64,000 nt of DNA, taken from Bos javanicus. Taxonomy: Eukaryota > Chordata > Mammalia > Artiodactyla > Bovidae. The DNA lies in the NCBI RefSeq assembly GCF_032452875.1, contig NC_083882.1, positions 62,573,614 through 62,637,613 on the forward strand, read 5' to 3'. The notes beneath the pieces are model-generated. The model worked only from the letters and a program-made list of their open reading frames with translations, was not told the origin of the DNA and did not search any database. Positions within the stretch are counted from its first letter, which is position 1, and each line of letters starts with the position of its first letter. Shown in pieces: positions 12,701-23,787 of the stretch. The translations under genes were made by a program, and so were the position numbers.

Positions 12701-13200
12701 CTCCAGTAGCATATTGGGCACCTACTGACCTGGGGAGTTCCTCTTTCAGTATCCTATCGTTTTACCTTTTCATACTGTTCATGGGGTTCTCAAGGCAAGA
12801 ATACTGAAGTGGTTTGCCATTCCCTTCTCCAGTGGACCACATCCTGTCAAATCTCTCCACCATGACCTGCCCGTCTTGGGTTGCCCCACGGGCATGGCTT
12901 AGTTTCATTGAGTTAGACAAGGCTGTGGTCCTAGTGTGATTAGATTGACTAGTTTTCTGTGAGTATGGTTTCAGTGTGTTTGCCCTCTGATGCCCTCTTG
13001 CAACACCTACCGTCTTACTTGGGTTTCTCTTACCTTGGGTGTGGGGTATCTCTCCACGGCTGCTCCAGCAAAGCGCAGCCATTGCTCCTTACCTTGGACG
13101 AGGGGTATCTCCTCACCGCTACCCTTTCTGACCTTCAATGTGGGATAGCTCCTTTAGGCCCTCCTGCGCCCACGCAGCCACGGCTCCTTGGTCGTGGGGT
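9795..13200 (-). mobile_element. near full-length BovB (RTE) LINE
   Basis: This is the most complete BovB here, about 3.4 kb, antisense to ELP4. It is flanked by 7-bp repeats AGAATAA (9784-9790 and 13202-13208). Reading on the minus strand, the GC-rich 5' UTR is about 13200-12670. The endonuclease region (12665 down to about 11919) contains GTWNVRSMN, ISELKWTG and GDSNAKVGSQE. A linker follows (11855-11622). RT covers 11664-9794 in two overlapping frames of 301 and 340 aa. The catalytic YADD is at 10540-10529. The two RT frames are split by a small deletion of about 4 bp near 10820 relative to other copies, and the endonuclease region is also broken, so the element cannot be active. Confidence 0.95.
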
Positions 13201-13208
13201 TAGAATAA

Positions 13209-13412
13209 GAATATGTACACTTAAATAAATAACACTAGCTCAGTAAAGCATAAAGTAGTGCTTCTTCCCATTGGAGGGGTGTGTAGTTTGTAGATGCCAA
13301 CTTTCCTTCATCCTATGATTTTGATTTTCTCTCCTATGTGGACACGTGTCCTTCTTTCCTATCAAATCATTAAACCAAACCTTGTTCCCTGTTCACCCCA
13401 AGGATTGATAAA
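13209..13412. other. short unassigned intronic stretch
   Basis: Unique-looking intron between a BovB 5' end and a SINE. Nothing is recognised in it. Confidence 0.5.
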
Positions 13413-13613
13413 AGTGAAAAAGTGTTAGTTGCTCAGTTGTGTCCACCTTTGCAAATCCATAGACTAGCCTGCCAGGCTCCTCTTTCCCTGGAGTTCTTTA
13501 TGCAAGAATAAATACTGGAGTGGGTTGTCATTCCCTTCTCCAGGGAATCTTCCTGACCCAGGGATCAAACCAAGTCTCCTGATTCTGTACTGCCTGAACC
13601 ACCAGGAGGCCCA
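13413..13613 (-). mobile_element. Bov-tA SINE
   Basis: The plus strand reads the complement of Bov-tA: GTTGCTCAGTTGTGTCC at the start, CTTCCTGACCCAGGGATCAA (13549) and GAACCACCAGGAGGCCC at the tRNA-derived end. The CCACCAGGAGGC near 13600 resembles a CTCF core. Confidence 0.85.
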
Positions 13614-13889
13614 TGCCCTTCCAAGGATGATGGCCTACAGCCTATTCTGAGACTTAATTTTTTTTAATACTGTAGAGCTCTACTACCAAGGCTTAGAATG
13701 GCAATTTATAACAGCATATTAGATCTCTATTATATTAAATCCTCATTATACTTCGGCTTTCCATCTTAGTAGTTCAGCTACAACAGTCCAGTGATAGATA
13801 TATACATGTTTTAGATGACAACAAATACCATTTTTCCAGGAGAGCAGTGTAATGGCAAAGGATAGTGATGGATCTTACAATCGTCTAGT

Positions 13890-14060
13890 GAATCATAACA
13901 CAATAATAATAATTAATAATATTTGTTTAGTGCTTGATAATTTACTAGATATTCATTTCCAGTATTTCATTAGATTCTTACAATAGTCTGGTGAAATTGT
14001 TATTATTCACTCTGGTTTCTAATGATTGAACTGATGCTCAAAATGGTTTATAACTGCTTG
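13890..14060 (+). mobile_element. probable MIR SINE remnant
   Basis: A degenerate MIR-like order: TTTGTTTAGTGCTTGATAAT, then TTTCATTAGATTCTTACAAT, then a GAAATTG...ATTATT core. It is heavily diverged. Confidence 0.5.
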
Positions 14061-16421
14061 GATTCTTGCTTTCTGTTATGCCGTACTGAGAAACAAGAAA
14101 TGATAACACTAAGAAAATGTCTTGTTTGGACTGTTTTTTTTCTGGTGAAGCTCTTGTCTAAATTTTTGCTTTCTTTCTGACATATTCATGGTGAGGGAGG
14201 GTATTGTTTCGTTGCTCCTCTTGGAAACCTGTAGCATAGTCAATTTTTATTGAACCATTCCGTTTTACTCTCTTCCACAGCTGACAAAGTTAAAGGGTAG
14301 TTTATGAATGTGAATTAAGTGTTCATTATGTAAAACTATACCAAACTGAGTAAATAGTTATTGATTGGAATAGTTATTGATGATACTTTAATTTTTTTAG
14401 TGCATTTATTGTTTCAGGAAGTTGATAGTTTTTCATGGATTACCATTGTTATTATTAGATTTAGAGCATTCAGTGACCTTTTTAAAGGAAATATTTTAAG
14501 TCTTTATTTTACAATTCTAGAAGATTTCACAACATTTCAATCATCTGATGATCCGTTAACGCTCGGGGTGTCTTGGGTAGAAAAAAAAACTTAAAAAATT
14601 GTTTTTCTTGTAATAGTGTATTTATTTTTCATTTTTATTGCAGCATTAAAGTTTTTCATCAGTGATTAAATGTTTAATGTCTACCCTATAGATATTTTAG
14701 TTGCCATATCTAATCTTAATTTGTAAAAGAAGTAATAATTTAATTATAATTTTAAAATTTTCCAAATAAAATTTTACATTTTGATGAATTATTTGTGTTC
14801 TGTATGTAGACTGTCACAGCATGAAATCAATTTTCTGCCTTGATTCATCCCAAATCTCAGATTTCGATGACATTAATATTATAATTAGAAACATTGGTGT
14901 AGACGGCAACTTAAAAAGCATACTTTGCTTCTTGGCAATTTAGCATATTTCTGAGAGTGCATAGGACTTCAAGAACCTTCAGTCCACTAATAAATTTATT
15001 AACTTAAAAGAAGCGAAAAGTCTCTCTTTCTTTCTCTCTCCCCATGGCCAGTCCGCTAAAATAGATTATTCATGCTTATTTGATTCAGGTGGGCTTTTGC
15101 AAGCTTCCCTACTAGGCCTGGGAATGTGGTACATTGAGGCCTTTTCAGAGGCTTCTGACATGGACCAGGCTTTTATTGCATGGTGTTTCATTATTACCAG
15201 ATCCCAGTCTCCACCCAGTTTGTAGGCGCTCCGCTTATTCTTTTGAATCAGGAGAGGTTATCACCTACCTTAATCCATGCAGCACTGTGGATTAAGGACA
15301 CCAGTGTGCCCCAGGATTCTCAAAGAGGATCCTGGAAACTTCTTGTTTCTTCTTTTTTGCTGTCTTTACTAAATTCTATTGGGCCTTAGGGGGATTTGCA
15401 TCTGAAATGGGCAACCTGGTGTTTTTCTCAATGAAGACATCAGATCAAAGTTCAGTTAGTCAAGGCCTTTCTAAAACTTTAAGGGGACTTGGACTTACAC
15501 AATAAAAAGATGAGCTCTAGCAGAGATTGCAGTAAAAACATTTTGAACCATAATCCGGATAAAGAATAGATTATAGGCCAAAGAACAGACCTTGTTTAAA
15601 TTGCTTTAGACTAATAACTTTACATTTAAAAACCTTATTCCCTCTTTTTAAGAAACAAATTTTAATGTGACATAATGTACGTGTTAGCAGTTTCGTGGCA
15701 AATGGATAAATCATGTTTTTGAAACCATACATCTGTATATATTGTATTGAAAAGATTAGATTAAGCCAATTGATAGGTCTTTTTTATTAATGAAAACAAA
15801 TAGTACCTTATGGAGGAATGAAGAGCTATTCTGTATATCAAATGAATGACAAACCCCCAGACTCTGAATCTGAGAATAGTGTTTCTACTAGACTTTAATT
15901 TTTTTTAATTCGGTATTACTGTATAATTTGATGTTTGTGGGGGTTTAATTTAATATGAATTCATGAAGTCTTAAAATGCAGACACGTAGTGGCAAGCGAA
16001 TGTCTCTTTCTTCTCTGGATTACAAAATTGCCTCTTACTTAGTGACATAAGCTAAGAACCTACCCTGTGCAGTGCCTCGGTTTCTATAAATAGTACCTAA
16101 TTTTGTTGAGTGTTCTAAAATTTTTGTGTTTTGTAGCATTCAAGATAGTGAAAATTAAGGAAATAAAGATCAGAGATTTTATTAGAAACTGTTGCCATGC
16201 AGAGTCCGTTAGTAGTTCAACTTTGGATAAAGGTATATTTGGATAGAGATATATTTCAAATTTGTTATATATTTTTTTAATGTAGTAAGTCTATATATAT
16301 CAGTTCTTCCATATTTGAATTAAAATGCATAAATATATCAGTATCTTGCTGAATGTAGGATAAGTAAATTACAGTTTGAAGAAAATAAATTTTTAACAAC
16401 CAGTGTGGATTTTCTTATCAG
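14061..16421. other. intron preceding the first visible ELP4 exon
   Basis: Mostly AT-rich unique sequence. A GC-richer, non-repetitive block at about 15040-15420 stands out and is listed under findings. The 69-codon frame at 15180-15389 has no recognisable motif. A MIR-like tail (CTACCCTGTGCAGTGCCTCG) lies near 16060. Confidence 0.5.
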
Positions 16422-16561
16422 GCTGGACCAGTATCATCTTCAAGATTTGGTCACTATTATGATATATCAAAAAGGATACCACAAGAACTCATTGAGACCT
16501 CAAAGTGGCATGGATTTTTTCTCCCAGAAAAAATATCATCAGCTTTTAATGTAGAATCCTG
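16422..16561 (+). CDS. ELP4: ELP4 coding exon (probably exon 5)
   Basis: This 140-bp exon gives 46 full codons plus two bases, starting in phase 0 if GCT is the first codon. The acceptor is TTTCTTATCAG and the donor is GTAAGT at 16562. The translation begins AGPVSSSRFGHYYD, continues through WHGFFLPEKISS and ends in VES plus a split Cys codon. I recognise this as the middle of ELP4, in the RecA-like core of the Elp456 subunit that helps Elongator handle tRNA. Compared with the human protein as I remember it, the core WHGFFLPEKISS segment is identical. Several surface-type positions differ, for example Ile for Ala in YYDI and Ala-Phe-Asn for Thr-Leu-Lys after KISS. The reading frame is open throughout, so it looks functional. 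The next exon is 18.8 kb downstream, across repeat-rich DNA. Confidence 0.97.
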
Positions 16562-16969
16562 GTAAGTTAATGATTTCAATTCTGATTTCAAAGGTTAGTA
16601 AAATACATTTTTACCACAGTCTTTGAAAGAATGCCTATTTAAAGGAACAAATCCTAATAAATATTAGTTTTCTAAGTAATATGTAACCTTAATGTTTTAT
16701 GTTATTTCATTATATGTGATTTTTCTAATCCTGTAACTGTTGGACCTATCATTACTCTTTAATTTGCAACTTGACAAATCTGGATACCAAATTTGTAATA
16801 ACTACTGTTTATTTTCAATAAAATGTGAAATAATTCAGTAATAGGATCTTTCAGCCCCAAATGCACAAGATACATAAATTTTGCTTATTGATAGTAATAT
16901 AGCAGTGAAAATGGTATAAAATCATGCTGTTGCTCCATGTTTTTGATACATAATAAACCAACACAACAT
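16562..16969. other. start of the 18.8-kb ELP4 intron
   Basis: AT-rich intron following the GTAAGT donor. Nothing else is recognisable. Confidence 0.6.
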
Positions 16970-16981
16970 ATTCATACTGCT

Positions 16982-17248
16982 GCTGCTGCTACTAAGTCAC
17001 TTCAGTCGTTTCCGACTCTGTGTGACCCCATAGACGGCAGCCCACCAGGCTCCCCCGTCCCTGGGATTCTCCAGGCAAGAATACTGGAATGGGTTGCCAT
17101 TTCCTTCTCCAGTGCATGAAAGTGAAAGTGAAGTCGCTCAGTCGTGTCCGACTCTTAGCGACCCCATGGACTGCAGCCTCCAGGTTCCTCCGTCCATGGG
17201 ATTTTTTCCAGGCAAGAGTACTGGAGTGGGGTGCCATTGCCTTCTCCA
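16982..17248 (-). mobile_element. Bov-A2 SINE dimer
   Basis: The plus strand starts GCTGCTGCTACTAAGTCAC and ends GGGTGCCATTGCCTTCTCCA, the reverse of Bov-A2. Perfect 12-bp target-site duplications ATTCATACTGCT lie at 16970-16981 and 17249-17260. Confidence 0.93.
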
Positions 17249-17342
17249 ATTCATACTGCTACTAACTTTATTAAGGCAAAACTCTGAAAATTAAATACTT
17301 GACATTGAATACTTTCTAAAGTATTAGGACTTTAAGAAGAGC

Positions 17343-17636
17343 AAACCAGTCAGTCCTAAAGGAAATTAATCCTGAATATTAATTGGAGGGACTGATGCTG
17401 AAGCTGAAGCTCCAATACTTTGGCCACCTGATGCGAAGAGTTGACTCATTAGAAAAGACCCTGATGCTGGGAAAGACTGAAGGCAAGAGGAGAAGGGAGA
17501 GGATGAGATGGTTGGATGGCATTACCAGTTCAATGGACATGAATTTGAGCAAGCTCCAGGAGATGGTGAAGGACAGGGAAGCCTGTGTGCTGCAGTCCAT
17601 GGGGTTGCAGAGAGTCAGACATGACTGAGCGACAGA
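17343..17636 (+). mobile_element. BovB LINE 3' fragment
   Basis: The last 290 bp of BovB in sense to ELP4. It includes GACTGATGCTGAAGCTGAAG (17390) and ends GAGTCAGACATGACTGAGCG. It is a typical 5'-truncated insertion. The 81-codon frame at 17383-17628 is the decayed C-terminus of the BovB protein. Confidence 0.93.
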
Positions 17637-18240
17637 ACAATAAAGAAATACTTAATTTTAATTCATACTGCTTGCAGTTGAATCAAGGGAAGGTTTTCAC
17701 AGAATAGGTTGTTGCTTCACAGAATAGGTTGTTCTCTTTTACACTGTAAAACCATTATTTTCAAAACGAAATGAGTTATTAAATGTTGATGTATGATTTA
17801 AAAATCTAGAGTCTCTTTCCCAGAAATATTGCCTGAGAGTTTAGTGAAGACTATTCCATTTATTTGATTTTATTGATTATACTAGTTTCTAATTTTTGTC
17901 ATTCACTGAACCAGACATACATATACACATACTTGGGAAATAGAGTAAAATAGTGTCTCCATGATTTCTCAAAAAGTAAATCATAAAACCCAGATTCAAA
18001 GTCGGTTCTTTCTGATTTAAAAATCTCTGTTAGCAGTAATGCTATTCTGTCTCCATTCATGGAGTGCTTAGGGAATTGAAAAATGTACATTAATTATGAT
18101 GTAAATACATGAAAGAAGATATAGTGTTACTTTTGTAATTAAAAAAAAATTAAAGATGAAACCTTTTAAGCCAGAAAATACAAAGTGGTTTTTATTCACT
18201 TAGCAACTAAAGTGGTGGGAAATTAACATTTGTCAATTAA
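17637..18240. other. unassigned intronic sequence
   Basis: AT-rich intron. A direct repeat of TTCACAGAATAGGTTGTT occurs at about 17695-17732. Otherwise featureless. Confidence 0.5.
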
Positions 18241-18470
18241 CCTGATCAATATCAGGTAATATTCCAGGCATTAGACCATGGGCTATCTCATTTATCCTCC
18301 AAACAACCCTACAAGAGAAGCAGTATTATCTGCACTTTGTAGGAAACTTGAGGTCAAAGACACTGAACAGCTTTACCACTGTTTAAGTCTGTGAGTGAGT
18401 AAAGCTGACACCAAACCCAAGTATCCAAAACCCCCTGCTCTCTTTTCTTTACCAGGCTGTCTCCATTTAC
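18240..18470 (+). mobile_element. MIR SINE
   Basis: The MIR core order is visible: ATTCCAGGCATTAGACCATG, ATCTCATTTATCCTCCAAAC, TACAAGAGAAGCAGTATTAT, GAGGTCAAAGACACTGAACAG. Old and diverged. Confidence 0.75.
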
Positions 18471-19365
18471 TGCTGCAGTAAATGTATAACCCAACAAGAA
18501 GCTGGGCACCAGAAAAATTATACCTTGATTAGATATGGGGATGTAGTTTTTTAAATATATTTTAAGAATATTTTTGAGAACTAACAGTTTTACATGGAAC
18601 AGGAAAATTTATAGATTTTAATTATCAAGGCAGTATTTCATTTCATAGTAGTTAACTGATAATTCATTTATTTCATATTAAACTTAAATGCTTAATTAAA
18701 TGTAATTAAACTTTAAACATGTAATTAAATTAATTTTGAAAATGGGTACTTTACCATGTGAGATTTATTTTATGAAAAGCATGTGCTCATTTCACTAAAA
18801 TGAACTTTACTGGTTCATTTATAAAACAATAAAGCTAAGCCTTACACTTGTCCATACTTTTCCTATAATTAAGACTAGACGATATGGCTGTGTCTATCAT
18901 GTATGAGGATATAATGTATAATTTTATAATTTCTAAAGGCGCTGTTGAAACCTATAAAGTTTTTTCTTTACAGTAAGAAGAACTGAAGGCCATTTGAAAT
19001 CTATAATAACTAAAATTACTGGTATATTTGCCAATGGAAAATGTTCATACCTACAGTTTAAACTTTCAAAATAAAGCCTGGTTGTAGAATCTTGAAATGT
19101 ATTACAATAATATTGCCTAGATAATTTTGTTTTGGTATTTTACTGTTATAAATCTGGTCACCTCAAACATAAAACAATAGAAAAACTGATTTTGAGAATA
19201 ATTCTAAAACAGTTTACAGTTTGTTTTTTTTTAATTTGATGTTGTTTTGAGGTAAGCTTTGCTAATAGGTATGTCCAAGCACAGTTCTTTTCTCTACTAG
19301 AAAGATATTGTAATTCTTTATTATTTATTCATGAATCTACTAACATACTGCTTAACCTACTATTA
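18471..19365. other. unassigned intronic sequence
   Basis: Very AT-rich intron with TTAAT-rich runs near 18640-18730. No gene or repeat recognised. Confidence 0.5.
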
Positions 19366-19918
19366 TAGACTGAATGTTAGTATTCATCCCATCCACCTCC
19401 CCTGCCAAATGCATATGTTGAAACCCTAATCCCCAAAATTTGGAGATAGGGCATTTGGGAGTTAGTTAGATGAGACCTAGGTTTGATCCCTGGGTTGGCA
19501 AGATCCCCTGGAGAAGGGAAAGGTGACCCATTCCAGTATTCTGGCCTGGAGAATTTCATGGACTGTATAGTCCATGAGGTCGCAAAGACTCAGACATAAC
19601 TGAGCGACTTTCACTCACTTAGATGATGTCTTGAGGGTGGGGCCCTCGTGTGATAGGATGGTGACCTTGAAAAAGAAAGAGAGACACTGAGTTCTCCACT
19701 CTCTCCTTGAGTAAACACCCAGGAAAAGCCATGTGAGCTCACAGCGAGAAGGTGACCATCTGCAACCCAACACTAACCCTGACTCTCACCAGACATCAAC
19801 CCTGCTGGCACCATGATCTTGGACTTCTAGTCTCCAGAACAGCAATAAAATTAATTCCTGTTGTTTAAGCCACCCAATATTTTGTTCTAGTACCCCAAGC
19901 CAACTAATTTACCCACTA
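19366..19918 (+). mobile_element. MaLR-like solo LTR split by a SINE
   Basis: The sequence has the MST/MLT-like LTR order: TATTATAGACTGAATGTTAG, CATATGTTGAAACCCTAATC, GGTGGGGCCCTCGTGTGATA, CATGATCTTGGACTTCTAGT and GTTGTTTAAGCCACCCAATA. It is interrupted by a Bov-tA fragment at 19474-19618. No internal retroviral coding sequence is present, so it is an ancient solo LTR. The subfamily is uncertain. Confidence 0.7.
19474..19618 (+). mobile_element. Bov-tA SINE fragment inside the LTR
   Basis: Bov-tA sequence from TTTGATCCCTGGGTTGG to ACTGAGCGACTTTCAC, lacking the 5' tRNA-like start. It is flanked by an 8-bp repeat TTAGATGA at 19466-19473 and 19619-19626, so it inserted into the older LTR. Confidence 0.85.
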
Positions 19919-20070
19919 TATTGTAAAGTGGTACTTTTTAAATTATAAATATATTGGATCTTTAATACTGAGTTTACATACAGTTGGTAGTAAATAATTG
20001 ATTTTGTTTTCATGTGTTTTTTTTTTGAAATTCAAGATTTTACTTTTACATATCTATGCTAACAGTAGCT

Positions 20071-20345
20071 GCTGCTGCTGCTGCTAAGTCGCTTCAGTTG
20101 TGTCTGACTCTGTGTGACCCCATAGATGGCAGCCCACCAGGCTCTGCCATCCCTGGGATTCTCCAGGCAAGAACACTGGAGTGGGTCGCCATTTCCTTCT
20201 CCAATGCATGAAAGTGAAAAGGGAAAGTGAAGTCGCTCAGTCGAGTGTGACTCTTCATGACCCCATGGACTGCAGCCTACCAGGCTCTTCCATCCATGGG
20301 ATTTTCCAGTCAAGAGTACTGGAGTGGGGTGCCATTGCCTTCTCC
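20071..20345 (-). mobile_element. Bov-A2 SINE dimer
   Basis: Reverse-orientation Bov-A2 starting with a GCTGCTGCTGCTGCTAAGTC run and ending CATTGCCTTCTCC. Flanking repeats AACAGTAGCT (20061-20070) and AACAATAGCT (20346-20355) match at 9 of 10 positions. Confidence 0.92.
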
Positions 20346-20599
20346 AACAATAGCTAGTAGTAGCTAAAAGTTTTGTATTAACTAGAATGAACTAAATTCT
20401 AAGAGAACTAGTTATCTTTCTGGGAGAATTTCTAGGAGAAAAACAGTGGAAAGTGGATAGGATACTATTTACAATTTTAGCAGTCATTTCATTTTTCTTA
20501 TCCTGCAAAGTCTCTTTACCATAGTAAGTGAAACTTCTAGATAAACCTCTGTAGTATTTTCATAGACAGATCATAGCTGTGTGTTCCCCATATGTTCCT
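20346..20599. other. short unique spacer between two Bov-A2 elements
   Basis: About 250 bp of unique AT-rich intron separate two antisense Bov-A2 copies. Nothing is recognised. Confidence 0.5.
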
Positions 20600-20875
20600 G
20601 CTGCTGCTGCTGCTAAGTCGCTTCAGTCATGTCCGACTCTGTGCGACCCCATAGACGGCAACCCACCAGGCTCCACTGTCCCTGGGATTCTCCAGGCAGG
20701 AACACTGGAGTGGGTTGCCATTTCCTTCTCCAATGCAGGAAAGTGAAAACTGAAAGGGAAGTCTCTCAGTCGTGTCCGACTCTTTGCGACCCCATGGGCT
20801 GCAGCCCACCAGGCTCCTCCATCCATGGGATTTTCCAGGCAAGAGTGCTGGAGTGGGGTGCCATTGCCTTCTCTG
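20600..20875 (-). mobile_element. Bov-A2 SINE dimer
   Basis: Reverse-orientation Bov-A2 with perfect 12-bp target-site duplications CCATATGTTCCT at 20588-20599 and 20876-20887. It is little decayed and looks relatively young. Confidence 0.94.
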
Positions 20876-20887
20876 CCATATGTTCCT

Positions 20888-21834
20888 ACTAATATTCCTT
20901 TGTTTGCACTTTTGTCAAAACACTAATTTCATTACACTTAATTATTTGTTTTGTCTACATTCTTATGTTCCCACCAGGCTTTGGAAATCCTTGAGGAAAA
21001 GTTATAATTTTTTTTCATCTATTTATTGTCTGAATCTAGGACACAAGTATTAAGTTGATAGTCAATGAATTAGTGAATCAAAGCATAAAATATAGTTATA
21101 ACTCAGATTAACTGTAGTCCTGTTCTTAGCACAGAGATTTAGTGGGATGAAACCAATAACTGAAACATAGCCATGTAAGAGTATATTTTATTTCAAAAAT
21201 ACAGATTTTTCTCTTAGATTGAGAAGCAGAGAACCATAGTATATTTAGAAGTTATAAGTAGAAAATTTACTCACGAAAAAGGAATTTTGGAAGAGAGCTT
21301 CTAGGTGAGATTAAAGGTGCATAACAGAATCATAAAGTTACAGAATTAGACTATAAACTACTCTATTCGAAGGATATATAATAAATGATATAATGATATA
21401 AATCTCGGAGCTAAAGAAAATCAAAGATATAAGTGTGAGGAGGAATTTTATCTACCTGTTTATCTGCTGGTGATATAATTAAAGTAAAAAGATGCTATCT
21501 GAAACTGTAGAGAGAGAACTATTATCCTGAACCTCATTTTGACCAATGAAGAGAAATGACTTGCTTATATGTTTACCTTTCTTTCTTCTTTCTGTTCTTC
21601 AAGGGGGCCTTTGGATACATGGAATTTAATTGATCATTCTAGCATTCTAGCATGCTATTTTCATTGGTTGTTTTGGTATCTTCCACCTTATTCCCACATT
21701 CCTAATCCCAGTCATCTTGCCCATAGATGTACTCTCTCTTAGTTATATATTTTATGTATATTCTTTCATATTTCTAGTCTTCCTTCAATAAAGCAGTTGT
21801 TGACCCTTGTCTCCCTTGTCTCTTTCCAACAATT
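20888..21834. other. unassigned intronic sequence
   Basis: AT-rich unique intron. CT-rich sequence begins near 21580. No gene or clear repeat. Confidence 0.5.
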
Positions 21835-22087
21835 GTCTCTCTCCAGTTGTTGACCCTTTCTCTGTCCCACTCCCTATATTCAATCTATCGGTAAATCCTG
21901 TCAACTATATCTTCAGTATATCCAGATCCTGATCACTTCTTGCATCCCTTACCTCCACCATGCTAAACCTAAGTCACCCATATTTCTTGCCAGGACTCTT
22001 GGCATAGCCTCCTAATTAATCTTTCTCCCTGCTTTTTGGTGGCTCCTATTTTTGTGTCCAAAGCAGCCCTCATGAACTTTTTCACAT

Positions 22088-23778
22088 AGTACTGTCCAAT
22101 AGCACTTTCTTCAAGGATGGAAATTTTCTATGCCTGTACTGTCCAAAATAGCAGCCACAAGCCACATGCAACTAATAATGAGTATTTTCAATATGACATT
22201 GAAATTTTTGTTTTATTAGTTCAAGTGTAAGTAGCTATGTGTGACTTCAGTTCAGTTGCTCAGTTATCTCCAACTCTTTGCAACCTCATGGACTACAGCA
22301 TGACAGCCTTCCCTGTCCATCACCAACTCCTGGAGTTTACTCAAACTCATGTCCATTGAGTCGGTGATGCCATCCAGCCATCTCATCCTCTGTCATCCCC
22401 TTCTCCTCCCACCTTCAATCTTTCCCAGCATCAGGGTCTTTTCAAATGAGTCACTTTGTCCCATTAGGTGGCCAAAGTATTGGAGTTTCATCTTCAGCAT
22501 CAGTCCTTCCAATGAATATTCAGGACTGATTTCCTTTAGGATGGACTGGCTGGATCTCCTTGCTGTCCAAGAAACTCTCAAGAGTCTTCTCCAACACCAC
22601 AGTTCAAAAGCATCAATTCTTAGGCACTCAGTTTTCTTTATAGTCCAACTCTCACATCCATACATGACTATTGGAAAAAACACAGCTTTGACTAGATGGA
22701 CCTTTGTTGGCAAAATAATGTCTCTGCTTTTTAATATGCTGTCTAGATTGGTTATAACTTTCCTTCCAAGGAGCAGTTGCCTTTTAATTTCATGGCTGCA
22801 GTCACCATCTGCAGTGATTTTGGAGCTCAGGAAAATAAAGTCTGTCACTGTTTCCATTGTTTCCCCATCTATTTGCCATGAAGTGATGGGACCAGATGCC
22901 ATGATCTTAGTTTTCTGAATGCTGAGTTTTAAGCCAACTTTTTCACTCTCCTCTTTCACTTTCATCAAGAGGCTCTTTAGTTCTTCTCTTTCTGCCATAA
23001 GTGTGGTGTCATCTGCATATCTGAGGTTACTGATATTTCTTTTGGCAATCTTGATTCTAGCTATGTTTCATCCAGTCCAGCATTTCTCATGATGTATTTT
23101 GCATATAAGTTAAATAAGCAGGATGACAGTACACCTTGACGTACACCTTTCCCAATTTGGAACCAGTCTGTTGTTCCATGTCCAGTTCTAACTGTTGCTT
23201 CTTGACTTGCATACAGATTTCTGAGGAGGCAGGTCAGTTGGCCTGGTATCCCCATCTCTTCAAGAATTTTCCACAGTTTGTTGTGATCCACACAGTCAAA
23301 GGCTTTGGCATAGTCAATAAAGCAAAAGTAGATGTTTTTCTGGAACTCTCTTGCTTTTTCAATGATCCAACAGATGTTAGCAATTTGTTTTCTGATTCCT
23401 CCGCCTTTTCCAAATCCAGCTTGAACATCTGGAAGTTCACGGTTCACATACTGTTGAAGCCTGGCTTGAAGAATTTTGAGCATTATGTTGCTAGCATGTG
23501 AGATGAGTGCAATTGTGCTATAGTTTGAACATTCTTTGGCTTTGCCTTTCTTTGGGATTGGAATGAAAACTGACTTTTTGCAGTCCTGTGGCGACTGCTG
23601 AGTTTTCCAAATTTGCTGGCATGTTGAGTGCAGCACTTTCACAGCATCATCTTTTAGGATTTGAAATTGCTCAACAAATTCCATCACCTCCACTAGGTTT
23701 GTTCATAATGATGCTTCCCAAGGCCAACTTGATTTCTCATTCCATGTGTGACAAGTACTGTCTTATTAGACAGTACAG
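22088..23778. mobile_element. hAT-type DNA transposon split by BovB
   Basis: Terminal inverted repeats are visible: GTACTGTCCAAT at 22089-22100 and its near-complement ATTAGACAGTAC at 23765-23776 (11 of 12). The internal GCCACAAGCCACATGCAACT is typical of a MER3/MER5-like non-autonomous hAT. Flanking 8-bp repeats TTTCACAT (22080-22087) and TTTCACAG (23779-23786) overlap the boundary by a base. Only 22088-22245 and 23744-23778 are hAT sequence. Confidence 0.75.
22246..23743 (-). mobile_element. BovB LINE, 5'-truncated
   Basis: 1.5 kb of BovB RT and 3' end, antisense to ELP4. It shows the decayed RT frames 23693-23061 (DYAKAFDCVDHNKLWKIL) and 22998-22393. Perfect 9-bp target-site duplications ATGTGTGAC lie at 22237-22245 and 23744-23752, inside the hAT element. 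Frameshifts, including one just 5' of the YADD region near 23070, make it inactive. Confidence 0.94.
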
Positions 23779-23787
23779 TTTCACAGC

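Noticed and set aside
15180..15389. 69-codon frame as a retroviral or cellular gene remnant
   Set aside because: No motif of any family I know. The length is within chance for this composition.
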